Assembly: GCA_030645495.1 (NCBI GenBank) | Contig: JAUSLV010000033.1 | Coordinates: forward strand, 248,001 to 312,000 | Length of the DNA: 64,000 nt | Reading direction: 5' to 3' | Source: Actinomycetota bacterium | GTDB lineage: Bacteria > Actinomycetota > Acidimicrobiia > Acidimicrobiales > Ilumatobacteraceae | Shown: piece after piece, positions 20,173-29,428 of the stretch | Numbering within the stretch: the stretch's first letter is position 1 | How the letters are laid out: each line of letters begins with the position of its first letter | Notes under the pieces: generated by a model | Seen by the model: the letters and a program-made list of their open reading frames with translations, nothing else | Database searches by the model: none | What the model was told of the DNA's origin: nothing | Program-made: the position numbers and the translations under genes

Positions 20173-21779
20173 AGGGCGGTGGCGTCGGCGATGATCGGCT
20201 CGAGGGTCAGCTCGGGTTCGTCGCTCATCAGCCGCTGCAGACGGTACTTGTTCTCGAACAGGGCGCACAGCGCGCCATCGCCGCGCAGCAGGATGCGGAT
20301 GCCGCCGATCTGGCGCAGGCGCTCGGCCGAGGCCTTGTCGGTGAGGCGGATGGCCTGGTACGGGGCCGACACGATCTCGGTGGGGGCACCGAACTCGCTG
20401 CCCAGCCGGTAGGCGAACACCTCGAACTGCAGTGCACCGACAGCGGCCAGCACGTTCTCGACATCGCCCATGTCGGGGTCGCGCAGCACCTGCACCACGC
20501 CCTCTTCGTCGAGTTGCTCGAGGCCCTTGCGGAACTGCTTGAACTTGCCGTTGTCGAGCGGCCGGGCGCGGGCGAACACTTCGGGGGCGAAGCGGGGGAT
20601 CGGCGGGAAATCCACCGGCGAGCCGGCTGCTCCGGCCTCGAACAGGGTGTCGCCCAGCAGCACGCCGGTGGCGTTCACCAGGCCCACCACGTCGCCGGGG
20701 TAAGCGTCCTCCACGGTCTCGCGGTCGGGACCGAAGGCAGTGGTGGCGTACTTGGTGGTCATGTCGCGGCCCGTGCGGGCGTTGGTGACCGACATGCCGC
20801 GCTCGAAGTGGCCCGAGCAGATGCGCGCGAACGCGATGCGGTCGCGGTGCGATGGATCCATGTTGGCCTGCACCTTGAACACGAACGCGCTGAACGGAGC
20901 GGCGAGCGCGTGTGGATCGCCCGCCTTGTCGAGCCTGGGTGACGGCGGGGGAGCGAGATCGACCACCGCGTCGAGCAGGGTGCGCACGCCGAAGTTGGTG
21001 AGCGCCGAGCCGACGAACAGCGGGGTGCTCTCGCCGGCGAGGAACGACGGGATGTCGAGGTCGGCGCCGATCGCCTCCAGCAGGCCGATCTCGTCGAGCG
21101 CGATCTTCCACACTCGGGCCTCGCCGGGGCCGGCCGCCGCTGCGGCAGCCTGCATGTCGGATTCCTCTTCCAGCGCGGCCGAGGCGCCACGGGCGGTGCG
21201 GGTGAAGCGGGTGTAACGCCCGTTGCGCCGGTCCACCAGGCCCTGGAATTCGTCGCCGCTGCCGACTGGCCATGTGACGGGCGTGGGGCGCAGCTTGATC
21301 TGTTGCTCGATCTCGTCGAGCAGCTCCAGCGGCTCGCGGCCAGGCCGGTCGTACTTGTTGAGGAACGTGATGACGGGCAGGTTGCGGGCGCGGCACACCT
21401 GGAACAGCTTCAGCGTCTGGCTCTCGATGCCCTTCGCCGCGTCGAGCACCATCACCACGGCATCGACCGCCGAGAGCACGCGGTACGTGTCTTCGCTGAA
21501 GTCGCGGTGGCCAGGCGTGTCGAGCAGGTTCATGATGTGATCGCCGTACGGGAACTGCATCACCGTGCTGCTGATCGAGATGCCGCGTTGTTGCTCGAGT
21601 TCCATCCAGTCGCTGCGGGCGCTGCGCCGACCCTCGCGAGCATGCACCGCGCCGGCCACTTGCACGGCGCCGGAGTACAACAGGAACTTCTCCGTCAGCG
21701 TGGTCTTGCCCGCGTCGGGGTGGCTGATGATGGCGAACGTGCGTCGCTGCTGGCTCTCGGCGATCACGTCGGCGTTCAT
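20169..21779 (-). CDS. prfC: Peptide chain release factor 3
   Basis: 536 residues. Translational GTPase with all G motifs: G1 SHPDAGKTTLTEK, G2 region QQRGISISSTVM, G3 DTPGHRDF, G4 NKYD. RF3-specific C-terminal features include VFAYRLGSEFGAPTEIVSAP and the length (E. coli RF3 529). It recycles RF1/RF2 from the ribosome after termination. Divergent from the glyoxalase-like gene 25 bp away. Confidence 0.95.
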   Translation of the reverse strand: MNADVIAESQQRRTFAIISHPDAGKTTLTEKFLLYSGAVQVAGAVHAREGRRSARSDWMELEQQRGISISSTVMQFPYGDHIMNLLDTPGHRDFSEDTYRVLSAVDAVVMVLDAAKGIESQTLKLFQVCRARNLPVITFLNKYDRPGREPLELLDEIEQQIKLRPTPVTWPVGSGDEFQGLVDRRNGRYTRFTRTARGASAALEEESDMQAAAAAAGPGEARVWKIALDEIGLLEAIGADLDIPSFLAGESTPLFVGSALTNFGVRTLLDAVVDLAPPPSPRLDKAGDPHALAAPFSAFVFKVQANMDPSHRDRIAFARICSGHFERGMSVTNARTGRDMTTKYATTAFGPDRETVEDAYPGDVVGLVNATGVLLGDTLFEAGAAGSPVDFPPIPRFAPEVFARARPLDNGKFKQFRKGLEQLDEEGVVQVLRDPDMGDVENVLAAVGALQFEVFAYRLGSEFGAPTEIVSAPYQAIRLTDKASAERLRQIGGIRILLRGDGALCALFENKYRLQRLMSDEPELTLEPIIADATAL

Positions 21780-21804
21780 GGGTTTTCGAGGCTACCGTTC
21801 GCTC

Positions 21805-22149
21805 ATGGCTGAGTACCTCGTGCTGACCCTCGATGTCGATGATCCCGACGTGCAACAGGCGTTCTGGTGTGGTGCCCTGGGGTACGACCACGTGGGCGGC
21901 GTGGGCAACTACCGGATGCTCACCGATCCGGCCGGTCGGCAACCGAGGTTGCTGCTGCAGAAGGTGGCCGAGCACAAGACCGCCAAGAACCGTCTGCACC
22001 TCGACCTGCACGTGCCCGAGCACGAGGCCGAGGTGGCCCGCCTGCAGGCGCTGGGCGCCACGCTCGTGCAGCGTGTCGACGAGTTCGGCATGATCTGGTT
22101 CGTGATGCACGACCCCGAAGGCAACGAGTTCTGCGTCTGCGCCGTGTGA
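21805..22149 (+). CDS. Glyoxalase-like (VOC fold) protein
   Basis: 114 residues from ATG 21805. Pattern of the glyoxalase-like VOC group: LTLDVDDPDVQQAFWCGALGY at the start, NRLHLDLHVP in the middle and MHDPEGNEFCVC at the end. The final Glu and the LHLDL His are at positions used as metal ligands in VOC enzymes. Single VOC module, presumably a homodimer. Substrate unknown. Followed by the two nested palindromes and then a convergent regulator gene. Confidence 0.75.
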   Translation: MAEYLVLTLDVDDPDVQQAFWCGALGYDHVGGVGNYRMLTDPAGRQPRLLLQKVAEHKTAKNRLHLDLHVPEHEAEVARLQALGATLVQRVDEFGMIWFVMHDPEGNEFCVCAV

Positions 22150-22160
22150 CTCCGACACGG

Positions 22161-22271
22161 GTTTGCGGCACGCCACAGACGTACGTGGCGCTTGTGCCGT
22201 GCCACAAACGAAAGGGCCGTAGGTTTGTGGCACGCCACAGACGTACGTGGCGCTTGTGCCGTGCCACAAAC
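22161..22271. repeat. Tandem pair of 49-bp nested palindromes (REP-like)
   Basis: Two copies, 22161-22209 and 22223-22271, spaced 62 bp start to start and nearly identical. Each has outer arms GTTTGTGGCA/TGCCACAAAC (one G/A difference in copy 1) and inner arms CGCCAC/GTGGCG around AGACGTAC, with an unpaired CTTGTGCCG on the right side. They fill the gap between the convergent glyoxalase-like and MmyB genes. Possible roles: bidirectional terminator, or an interspersed REP-type element. No coding frame is convincing here. Confidence 0.8.
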
Positions 22272-22312
22272 GATGGGATGGGGGAGAGCGAGCTGGACGG
22301 GGCAGCTCGGGG

Positions 22313-23134
22313 TCAGGCGATCGACCGCCAGGCGGCGAGGCGCTCGGCGCTGTCGTCGCCGGGGAGGGGCAACTGGCACACGACCTTCAGCGTGGGCCAT
22401 TCGCTGGGCGTGAGTTGCTGGTACTCGAAGGCCAGTTCGCCGGCGCGTTCGTGGTGATAGCGGCGCACGCGGGTCTGGAACTGCGCCACGTCCTGCTGCG
22501 CCCACCACTCGGCGAACTCGGGGCTGGCGGCGCGTAACCGCTCGACCAGCGCCACCACCCGTGGGTCGGTGCGCAGGCCGGCGGTGCCGGCGCGGAACTC
22601 GGCCATGATCCGGCGCGCCTGTAGCGGCCAGTCGACGATCAGCGCGCGGGCGGTGGGCTCGGCGAACACCACCCACAGCAGGTTGCGGTCGTCGCCCTGC
22701 AGCCGCTCGATCATCGGATAGAGGCGGGCCTGTGCTTCGTTCCAGGCCATGAACTCCCATCGTGGCCCCAACACGTACGCCGGCGCGGGGTGCATCGAGG
22801 CGATCAGCCGCACGAGCGCGTCGGGTGCTTCCTCCACGTCGGGCGCCACCTCGCCGGTACCGCGGGCGGCCAACGCCAGCAGGTGTTGTCGCTCTGCATC
22901 GTCGAGGCGCAGGCTGCGGGCCAGTGCGCCCAGCACGTCGGTCGAGGCGTTGATCGGTCGGCCCTGTTCGAGCCACGTGTACCAGGTGACCGACACGCCG
23001 GCCAGCAGCGCGATCTCTTCGCGCCGCAACCCGGGCGTGCGTCGGCCGCGGCCGGGGGGCAGGCCGACCTCTTCGGGGCGCAACGCTTCGCGGCGGGCGC
23101 GCAGGAAGGCAGCGAGCTCGTCACGACGGTTCAT
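22313..23134 (-). CDS. MmyB-like XRE family transcriptional regulator
   Basis: 273 residues. N-terminal helix-turn-helix (RRTPGLRREEIALLAGVSVTWYTWLEQGR) and the MmyB ligand-binding-like domain (PAYVLGPRWEFMAWNEAQARLY, NLLWVVFAEP, SPEFAEWWAQQDV, LAFEYQQL). This is a standard actinobacterial architecture; MmyB is a methylenomycin cluster activator, and the C-terminal PAS-like fold may bind fatty acids in relatives. Target genes are unknown; neighbours give no clear partner. Confidence 0.9.
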   Translation of the reverse strand: MNRRDELAAFLRARREALRPEEVGLPPGRGRRTPGLRREEIALLAGVSVTWYTWLEQGRPINASTDVLGALARSLRLDDAERQHLLALAARGTGEVAPDVEEAPDALVRLIASMHPAPAYVLGPRWEFMAWNEAQARLYPMIERLQGDDRNLLWVVFAEPTARALIVDWPLQARRIMAEFRAGTAGLRTDPRVVALVERLRAASPEFAEWWAQQDVAQFQTRVRRYHHERAGELAFEYQQLTPSEWPTLKVVCQLPLPGDDSAERLAAWRSIA

Positions 23135-23201
23135 GCCCCTATTGGAGCAGAACCGCCGGGGCGTCGGCGGGTGGCAGTGCTACCCGCCTCACCTCGCCCC
23201 T

Positions 23202-25379
23202 TCAGCTGCTCGGTTGAGTGAGGTCGTAGAACGTTTGCCCGTCGACCGTGACGGTCTCGAAGTTCGCGGTCACCCAGGTGCTGATCTGGCCCGACGTGCT
23301 GGCGGCGTTGTTGCCACCACCTGGCCCGCCCATCGCGCCGCCGGCGGCGTAATAGTGGATCTCGCCGTCGGCCACCATCTGCTGGAAGGCCTCGAGCGTG
23401 GGCCACTGGTCGGTGCCGTTGAAGCCACCGATCGCCATCACCGGGTCGCCGGTGGCCAGTTGGTAGCCGGCGGCGTTGTTGGCGCCGATCGTGGCCAGCG
23501 CCCAGGTGAAGCCATCCTGGCCGTCCTTCAGGAACTGCACGATCTCGTCGCTGGGGCTCCCGGCGTTCAGCAGGCCGCCGCCACCCTGACCACCGGGGCG
23601 AACGCCTGCGGGGGGCTGGCCGTAACCGTTGCCGTTGCCGGGGAACACCGGCAGCTGGCCGTTGCCATTGCCGGGGAACACCGGCAGCTGGCCCGGCTGA
23701 CCCGGCTGACCGTTCTGGCTCGGCTGGCTCGGCTGACCCGGCTGCCCGTTCTGTCCCGGCTGACCGGGCTGACCGGGCTGACCGATGGTGATGCCACCGG
23801 GCTGGCCGGGCTGGCCGGGACGGCCGGGCAGATTGCCCGGGCGCCCGCCGGGGCCGCCTCGCACACCTTGGCCCACCGGCCCGGCCAGCGGGATCGCCCC
23901 ACCCTGGGCGCTGGCCACGGTCTCGATCGTGTAGGCGGCCGGGCCCAGCAGGCCCACCACGGCGGCGGCAGCGAGCGCCCAACCGGTGGCCACGTTGCCG
24001 ATCGCGAGGCCCACGATCGCCATGGCCGCGGCGGCGAGGATCGCGGTGCGCAGCCACGGGTTCCAGTCGGGGGTACGGTTTAACAGTACGTAGGCCCACC
24101 AGGCGCTGATGCCGACAGCGGCCGCCATGATCGCCCGCGACCACCACAGGCGGCGCAGCTTCCACATCATCGTCACGCCGATGCCGATCATGGCACCGAT
24201 GCCGGGGGCGAGCGCGATGGCGTAGTACTCGTGGATGATCCCTTCGCCCAGGCTGAACACCGCGCCGGTCACGAACAGCCAGCCGCCCCAGATGATGATC
24301 GCCGCGCGGATGCGGTCTTGGCGGCTGCCGCGGCCGGCGATGGCGAGCCCCACGACGGCGAACAGCAGCGCGGCGGGGATCAGCCACGAGGCTTGGCCGC
24401 CCCATGAATCGTTGAACATCCGGGTCCAGCCCGTGGGCCCCCACGAACCGCCGCCACCCTGGCCACCGCCCCCCACGCTGCCGGGTTCGTCACCGGTGAG
24501 GCGTCCGAAGCCGTTGTAGCCGAACACCAGGTTGAGCACGCTGTTGTCCTCCGAGCCGCCGATGTACGGGCGGCTGTCCGCCGGCCACAGCTCGACGATC
24601 GCGATCCACCAGCCCATGGCCACGATCAGCGCGCCGCCCGCGACCAACAGTTGCCAGATGCGCTTGGCCAGCTTCGGCGGGCCGGCGATCAGGTATGCCA
24701 GTGCGAACGTGGGCAGCACGGTGAAGGCCTGCAGCATCTTGGTGAGGAACCCGAAGCCCAGGAACACGCCGGCCCACACCAGCCACTTCGTCTTCCCGTC
24801 CTCGATCGCCCGGGTGACGGCGTAGGCCGCGGCCACCATCAGCAGCACCATCAGCGCGTCGGGGTTGTTGTAGCGGAACATCATCGCCGCCACCGGCGTG
24901 AGGGCCATGACCGCGCCGGCGATCAGGCCGGCGGCGGCACCGAACCAGCGCTTGATCGTGAGGTACAACAGGCCTACGGCGGCCACACCTTCCAGCGCCT
25001 GGGGCACCAAGATGCTCCACGAGTTCACGCCGAAGATGCGGGCCGACAGCTCCATCACCCACAGCGAGGCCGGCGGCTTGTCGACCGTGATGAAGTTGGC
25101 CGAGTCGCTGGAGCCGAAGAAGAACGCCTTCCAGCTCTTCGTGCCCGCCTGCACGGCGGCCGAGTAGAAGTCGTTCGCCCAGCCCTGTGCGCTGAGCCCC
25201 CACATGTAGAGCACACCGGTGCCCAGCAACAGCGCGATCAGCGCCGGGCGTGCCCACCTGGGGTCGGCGGGCCGCTCGTCGAGCTCGGGTGTGTCGTCGG
25301 CGCCGTCGATGATCGGCGCCGCGGGAGGCGTCGCGGCGGGCGGGTCGAATGCTGGTGCGGGATGGTCGAGCACGGTCAT
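23202..25379 (-). CDS. GT39-type glycosyltransferase, YkcA/YkcB-like, with Gly/Pro/Gln repeat region
   Basis: 725 residues from ATG 25379. About 11-13 transmembrane segments; first periplasmic loop holds the catalytic-type Asp (GWANDFYSAAVQAG) and VDKPPASLW, features of ArnT/PMT-like GT-C enzymes using polyprenyl-phosphate sugars. Residues ~500-590 are a low-complexity Gly/Gln/Pro stretch (GQPGQPGQ-type), followed by a soluble C-terminal domain (DEIVQFLKDGQDGFTWALAT, AIGGFNGTDQWPTLEAF) as in YkcA/YkcB proteins. Probable transfer of a sugar to a cell-envelope glycan or protein on the outer face. Downstream of the CocE-like gene, 64 bp gap. Confidence 0.85.
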   Translation of the reverse strand: MTVLDHPAPAFDPPAATPPAAPIIDGADDTPELDERPADPRWARPALIALLLGTGVLYMWGLSAQGWANDFYSAAVQAGTKSWKAFFFGSSDSANFITVDKPPASLWVMELSARIFGVNSWSILVPQALEGVAAVGLLYLTIKRWFGAAAGLIAGAVMALTPVAAMMFRYNNPDALMVLLMVAAAYAVTRAIEDGKTKWLVWAGVFLGFGFLTKMLQAFTVLPTFALAYLIAGPPKLAKRIWQLLVAGGALIVAMGWWIAIVELWPADSRPYIGGSEDNSVLNLVFGYNGFGRLTGDEPGSVGGGGQGGGGSWGPTGWTRMFNDSWGGQASWLIPAALLFAVVGLAIAGRGSRQDRIRAAIIIWGGWLFVTGAVFSLGEGIIHEYYAIALAPGIGAMIGIGVTMMWKLRRLWWSRAIMAAAVGISAWWAYVLLNRTPDWNPWLRTAILAAAAMAIVGLAIGNVATGWALAAAAVVGLLGPAAYTIETVASAQGGAIPLAGPVGQGVRGGPGGRPGNLPGRPGQPGQPGGITIGQPGQPGQPGQNGQPGQPSQPSQNGQPGQPGQLPVFPGNGNGQLPVFPGNGNGYGQPPAGVRPGGQGGGGLLNAGSPSDEIVQFLKDGQDGFTWALATIGANNAAGYQLATGDPVMAIGGFNGTDQWPTLEAFQQMVADGEIHYYAAGGAMGGPGGGNNAASTSGQISTWVTANFETVTVDGQTFYDLTQPSS
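23628..23830. repeat. Imperfect coding repeats for Gly/Gln/Pro segment
   Basis: Inside the GT39-type gene: two 32-bp-spaced copies coding LPVFPGNGNG, followed by about ten imperfect 9-12 bp units coding GQPGQ/SQPSQ/NGQPG. Slippage-prone and likely variable in length between strains. Not CRISPR: units are coding and too short. Confidence 0.75.
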
Positions 25380-25443
25380 GCCTTCAGGATCGCCATTGCT
25401 TCTGGGAGCATGCTCTGGCTTTGCTGAGAGATTGCTGTGAGTC

Positions 25444-27687
25444 TCAGCCGCCGTTGGTGGCCGGCACGTACGTGCGGCACGGCTGGCCGCGCAGCGCACC
25501 GCAGGCCGCCGGTGCCGGTGCGCCCACCACGAGCGGCACGATCGACAGCACGAGCTGCGACGGGTGCTGGGCATCGTGGGCGACCGTCACGGTTTCGCCG
25601 GCCGAGATGGTGCGGAACTCCCACACCGGGCGGTTGTTGCCCGGGGCGTCGATCGTGAGGCGGATGCGGCTGCCGGTACGGAACGGGTGGGCGAAGGGGA
25701 ACAGTTCGACGCGCACGGATGCGAACTCGCCGGCGGGCAGGTCGGCGGCGTCGGCCTGCTGATGGGTCTGCACCGGCCGCAGGGGAGTGCTGGCGGCCTC
25801 GTCGAGCGCGCGCTGGCTGGCGCGCAGCCAGCCGCTCTGCACGTAGATCTCGGTGCCGTCGGCGCGTACCTCGCTGATCGTGACCTCCAGGTCGGTGTCG
25901 ACGGCCGACGACGTGATCCACAGATCCACCGAGCCGGAGCCGATCACGACGGTGTCGGCGGTGAGCGCCGGGGTGACGAACCCGAGGCCCTTGCCGGCAG
26001 GCAGCGGCGACCAGTCGTACTCCACGTCGGCACGCCAGATGCTGGTGCCGTCTCCTTCGTAGAACGTGGCCGGTAGCGAGCCCGGGTCGGCGACGTAGCT
26101 GCTTTCGCCGGGTGACGTCAGCGCGCCGTCGGTGAGGGCGCCCGTGCCGTCGAGCTTCCAGGCGCGGGCCTCGGCCTCGGGGATCGGCCACGCGCTGAAC
26201 TCGGCCACGAAGTTCGGCTCGGGAGTGCCGGCGGCGTAGTCGGCGTTGCCGCCCTGCTCGAACAGCACGAGCACCGGCGGCTCGCTCTCGTACTCGGCCA
26301 GCGCCTGCTCGTAAGTGTCGCCGGCGAAGCGGTCGGTGAGCGGGGCGAAGCTACCCACGCCCCAGACCGCCGCGCCGAGCACCGGTGTGAGGAGGTTGGC
26401 GAAGGCCACCGACGGCACCTTCTTACCCACGTACAGCTGCAGGAACTCGAAGTAGCGCTGGTCCATCACGGGGCTGAGGGCCTCGGTGTGCAGACCGTTC
26501 ACCAGGTTCACGTACACGTGCGGCGAGTTGGTGAACTCGGGGATCATCACCGGGAAGTGGCCGCCGGTCTGCTCGTCCTGCCAGGCGCCGGCGAGGAACA
26601 CGGGCACCTCGATCTGGTCGACGAACGTGATCGGCGCCAGCGGGTCGGCGAGCACCGGGTCGTAGTACTGGTTGTCGTCGATCATCGCCAGCAGGTCGGG
26701 GTTCTGCAGCCGCAGCCGCTGGTTGTCGGCGCACACGGTGTCGCCTTCGTCGGCGCGCTCCTGCGTCCACTCCTGCCCGTACGGCACGGCCTTGCTGGTG
26801 ACACGGTCGACCCACTCGACGGCGAAGCCCGTGTTGAGGATGCCACCGGGGTAGAGCGTGCTGCGGAAGCTGTCGTCGATCACCGACAGCGGGGTGATGC
26901 TGTTGAGGCTGGGGGGCTGCGTGGCGGCCACGAACAGCTGGCTGATGCCTGGGTAGCTGATGCCCACCATGCCCACCTCGTTGTCCTTCACCCACGGCTG
27001 GGCGGCAACGGCCTCGATCACGTCGTAGCCGTCGAGCGACTGCACGGTCTCGAAGAAGCGGTACGAGCCGCCGCTGCAGCCCGTGCCGCGCACGTTCACG
27101 CCCACGTAGGCGAAGCCCTGCGAGGTGTACAGCAGCGCGGTCTGGGCGCTGTCGGGGTCGCTGGGCTGGTAGCCGCTGTATTCCACGACGGTGGGGTAGG
27201 GGCCATCTTCCGCGTCGCCGGGCAGGATCACGTTGGCGCTCAGCGTGGTGCCGTCGCGAGTGGTGATGTAGCCGAACCCGCCGGCCGGGAGCAACGTCTG
27301 GTCGTCGGTGTACAGCGACTGCGGCGGCACGTCGGTGGGGCTGGCAACGGTGATCGGGCCAGACCGCTCGCCCTCGGCCTCGATGCGCCAGCCCTCGGCG
27401 GGCAGCAGCTCGCGGAACAACGCGGCGCCCTGTTCGTCGGCCTGCTGGGTGACGGCCACCGATCCGTCGGGTGCGATCGCCCGCACGTCGGCGGCGGGGG
27501 CAAGGCCGAGCACGGCGATCTGTTGCACTCCGGGTTGCAGGCGGAACGACGTGTCGACGTCGGTGGCCACGCTGGCGGTGGTGCTGTCGTCGGCGGTGGT
27601 GGTGGGCGCGCCGGACGATCCGTCGTCGCTGCAGGAGGCGAATACCATCGAAACCACGAGGAAGGGAAGCAGGCGCCGGGAACTCAT
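25444..27687 (-). CDS. CocE/NonD family serine hydrolase (X-Pro dipeptidyl-peptidase fold), secreted
   Basis: 747 residues. N-terminal signal with a lipoprotein-like FASC (Cys19) followed by a Ser/Thr-rich linker (GAPTTTADDSTTASVATD). The hydrolase core has TTRDGTTLSANVILPG, VEYSGYQPSD, the oxyanion-side NVRGTGCSGG and the nucleophile GISYPG. The C-terminal jelly-roll domain of the PepX/CocE group is present (VVIGSGSVDLWITSSAVDTDLEV). Likely an exported esterase or acylase; substrate unknown. Divergent from the M20 peptidase gene, 29 bp between starts. Confidence 0.85.
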   Translation of the reverse strand: MSSRRLLPFLVVSMVFASCSDDGSSGAPTTTADDSTTASVATDVDTSFRLQPGVQQIAVLGLAPAADVRAIAPDGSVAVTQQADEQGAALFRELLPAEGWRIEAEGERSGPITVASPTDVPPQSLYTDDQTLLPAGGFGYITTRDGTTLSANVILPGDAEDGPYPTVVEYSGYQPSDPDSAQTALLYTSQGFAYVGVNVRGTGCSGGSYRFFETVQSLDGYDVIEAVAAQPWVKDNEVGMVGISYPGISQLFVAATQPPSLNSITPLSVIDDSFRSTLYPGGILNTGFAVEWVDRVTSKAVPYGQEWTQERADEGDTVCADNQRLRLQNPDLLAMIDDNQYYDPVLADPLAPITFVDQIEVPVFLAGAWQDEQTGGHFPVMIPEFTNSPHVYVNLVNGLHTEALSPVMDQRYFEFLQLYVGKKVPSVAFANLLTPVLGAAVWGVGSFAPLTDRFAGDTYEQALAEYESEPPVLVLFEQGGNADYAAGTPEPNFVAEFSAWPIPEAEARAWKLDGTGALTDGALTSPGESSYVADPGSLPATFYEGDGTSIWRADVEYDWSPLPAGKGLGFVTPALTADTVVIGSGSVDLWITSSAVDTDLEVTISEVRADGTEIYVQSGWLRASQRALDEAASTPLRPVQTHQQADAADLPAGEFASVRVELFPFAHPFRTGSRIRLTIDAPGNNRPVWEFRTISAGETVTVAHDAQHPSQLVLSIVPLVVGAPAPAACGALRGQPCRTYVPATNGG

Positions 27688-27716
27688 GCCGCGAGTCTCG
27701 CCGATCCCGAGGCAGA

Positions 27717-28811
27717 ATGGCGCGCGTGATCGATCTCCAGGCGATGCTCGCCGACCTCGAGTTGCTGGTGAACACCGAGTCGCCGTCGCACGACGTGCCG
27801 CGCCTCGTCCAGTCGGCGGGGGCTGTCGCCCAAGTGATCGAACGGCTGCTCGGTTCGGCGCCCACGATCATCGACGGTGCAGTGGGCCCGCACGTGCTGT
27901 GGTCGGGCGGTGGTGCGCCTCGCGTCTTGATCCTCGGCCACCACGACACGGTGTTCCCCGCCGGCACGTGTGCAGCGCGGCCGTTCACCGTCGTCGACGG
28001 TCGGGCGCAGGGGCCGGGCGTGTTCGACATGAAGGCCGGGATCGTGCAGGCGGTGCATGCCGTGGCGTCGTTGGCCGATCGCCGCGGTGTGGAGATCCTC
28101 ATCACGAGCGACGAAGAGGTGGGCAGCGGCAGCAGCCGGGCGCTGATCGAGGAGCGGGCGTTGGCCTGCGGGCGAGTGCTGGTGCTGGAGCCCAGTGCCG
28201 ACGGTGGCGCGCTGAAGACGGCCCGCAAGGGCACCGGCACGTTCGAGCTGGTGGTGCACGGCAGGGCGGCGCACGCCGGGCTCGAGCCGGAGAAGGGGGT
28301 CAACGCGCTCGTCGCTGCGGCCGAACTGGTGACCAAGGTGATCGCGTTCGCCGACCTGGCCAAGGCGACGACGGTCACGCCCACCGTGGCGACCGCGGGC
28401 ACCGCCGACAACGTCGTGCCCGAACTGGCGCGGGTGCTCGTGGACGTGCGCGTGGAACAGCCGGGCGAGAAGGAGCGGCTGGAGGCGTTGTTCGCTGCGC
28501 TCACCGTCAGCGTGCCCGATGCCCGCGTGGAAGTGCGCGGTGGCCTCAATCGGCCGCCCATGCCCGCCAGCGCGTCCGCCGAACTGTTCCCCATTGCCGT
28601 CGCGGCAGCTGCGGCAGCGGGTTTGCCGCCGGTGGCGGGTGTCGCCGTTGGCGGCGGCAGCGACGGCAACTTCACCGCTGCCCGTGGCGTGCCCACGCTC
28701 GACGGCCTTGGCGCGGTGGGTGAGGGGGCGCACAGCGACCGTGAATACGTGCTGGTCGACGCCATGGTGGGCCGTGCCGAGCTGGTGGCGGCGATCATCG
28801 CCCGATTGTGA
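27717..28811 (+). CDS. M20 family metallopeptidase (CPG2-like)
   Basis: 364 residues from ATG 27717. Zinc ligands in order: GHHDTVFPAG (His, with Asp two residues on), GPGVFDMKAG (bridging Asp), SDEEVGS (general-base Glu and ligand Glu), VLEPS (ligand Glu) and AHSDREY (C-terminal His). A dimerisation domain begins at ARKGTGTFELVVHGRAAHAG. Closest in pattern to glutamate carboxypeptidase/ArgE-like members. Cytosolic, cleaves a small amide or peptide bond; substrate unknown. Confidence 0.88.
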   Translation: MARVIDLQAMLADLELLVNTESPSHDVPRLVQSAGAVAQVIERLLGSAPTIIDGAVGPHVLWSGGGAPRVLILGHHDTVFPAGTCAARPFTVVDGRAQGPGVFDMKAGIVQAVHAVASLADRRGVEILITSDEEVGSGSSRALIEERALACGRVLVLEPSADGGALKTARKGTGTFELVVHGRAAHAGLEPEKGVNALVAAAELVTKVIAFADLAKATTVTPTVATAGTADNVVPELARVLVDVRVEQPGEKERLEALFAALTVSVPDARVEVRGGLNRPPMPASASAELFPIAVAAAAAAGLPPVAGVAVGGGSDGNFTAARGVPTLDGLGAVGEGAHSDREYVLVDAMVGRAELVAAIIARL

Positions 28812-28888
28812 ACGAGCGCGGTCGCCGAACCGGGTCACAAGTCCCTGGTGGGCGCCATCGTCCGCCCCTAATGTCCATTGCTGAACAC

Positions 28889-28906
28889 GCCACCGCGTAC
28901 GGTGGC
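28889..28906. promoter_or_regulatory. 18-bp inverted repeat upstream of PAS gene
   Basis: GCCACCG-CGTA-CGGTGGC, perfect 7-bp arms, 33 bp before the PAS gene ATG and just ahead of its GGAGGA ribosome site. Could be an operator or a leader hairpin for the PAS/PhnD pair. Confidence 0.4.
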
Positions 28907-28938
28907 AGCAACAACGCGTGACGGGAGGACTGGGCCGA

Positions 28939-29415
28939 ATGCGCGACATGACGATCGACGACCTGCACGGCGAGGTCGGGGTGGAGCACCAGCTCACCTA
29001 CGCCGACGGCTACGCGCGGCGGATCTATGTCGTCGACCGGGAGGTGCCGTTCCCCGAGGGTCGGCTCATCGTGTCCAGCACCGACACGGTGGGCATCATC
29101 ACCCACGCCAACGAGTCGTTCGTGCAGATGTCGGGCTATTCGCTCGACGAGCTGATGGGCGAGCAGCACTACATCCTGCGCCATCCGGCAATGCCGGCGG
29201 TGGCGTTCAAGGGTCTGTGGGACACGATCAGCTCTGGCCAGAAGTGGCACGGCTACGTCAAGAACCTGCGCAAGGACGGCGCCTACTACTGGGTGCATGC
29301 CGCCGTCGTGCCCAACATCCGCAACGGCCGCATCGTCGGCTACACGTCCGTGCGCCGCAAGCCGTCGCGCAGCAAGGTGGAGGAATGCACCGCGCTGTAC
29401 AAGACCCTGATGTGA
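28939..29415 (+). CDS. Stand-alone Aer-type PAS sensor protein
   Basis: 158 residues from ATG 28939, chosen because GGAGGA lies 9 bp before it (an upstream GTG at 28918 precedes that site). One PAS domain: TDTVGIITHANESFVQMSGY, LMGEQHYILRHPAMPAVAF and YVKNLRKDGAYYWVHAAVVP. These follow the FAD-binding PAS of the aerotaxis receptor Aer closely in pattern, but no HAMP, methyl-accepting or output domain follows. A redox or oxygen sensor acting through a partner is inferred. The PhnD-like gene starts 13 bp downstream. Confidence 0.85.
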   Translation: MRDMTIDDLHGEVGVEHQLTYADGYARRIYVVDREVPFPEGRLIVSSTDTVGIITHANESFVQMSGYSLDELMGEQHYILRHPAMPAVAFKGLWDTISSGQKWHGYVKNLRKDGAYYWVHAAVVPNIRNGRIVGYTSVRRKPSRSKVEECTALYKTLM

Positions 29416-29428
29416 ACGGGATCACCAC

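Noticed and set aside
22151-22312. Small coding frames across the nested palindromes
   Set aside because: Frames exist on both strands only because the palindromes lack stops; translations repeat themselves and have no start with a ribosome site.
23202-23900. Collagen-like secreted protein as a separate gene
   Set aside because: The GQP-rich stretch is continuous in frame with the transmembrane glycosyltransferase and its C-terminal domain.
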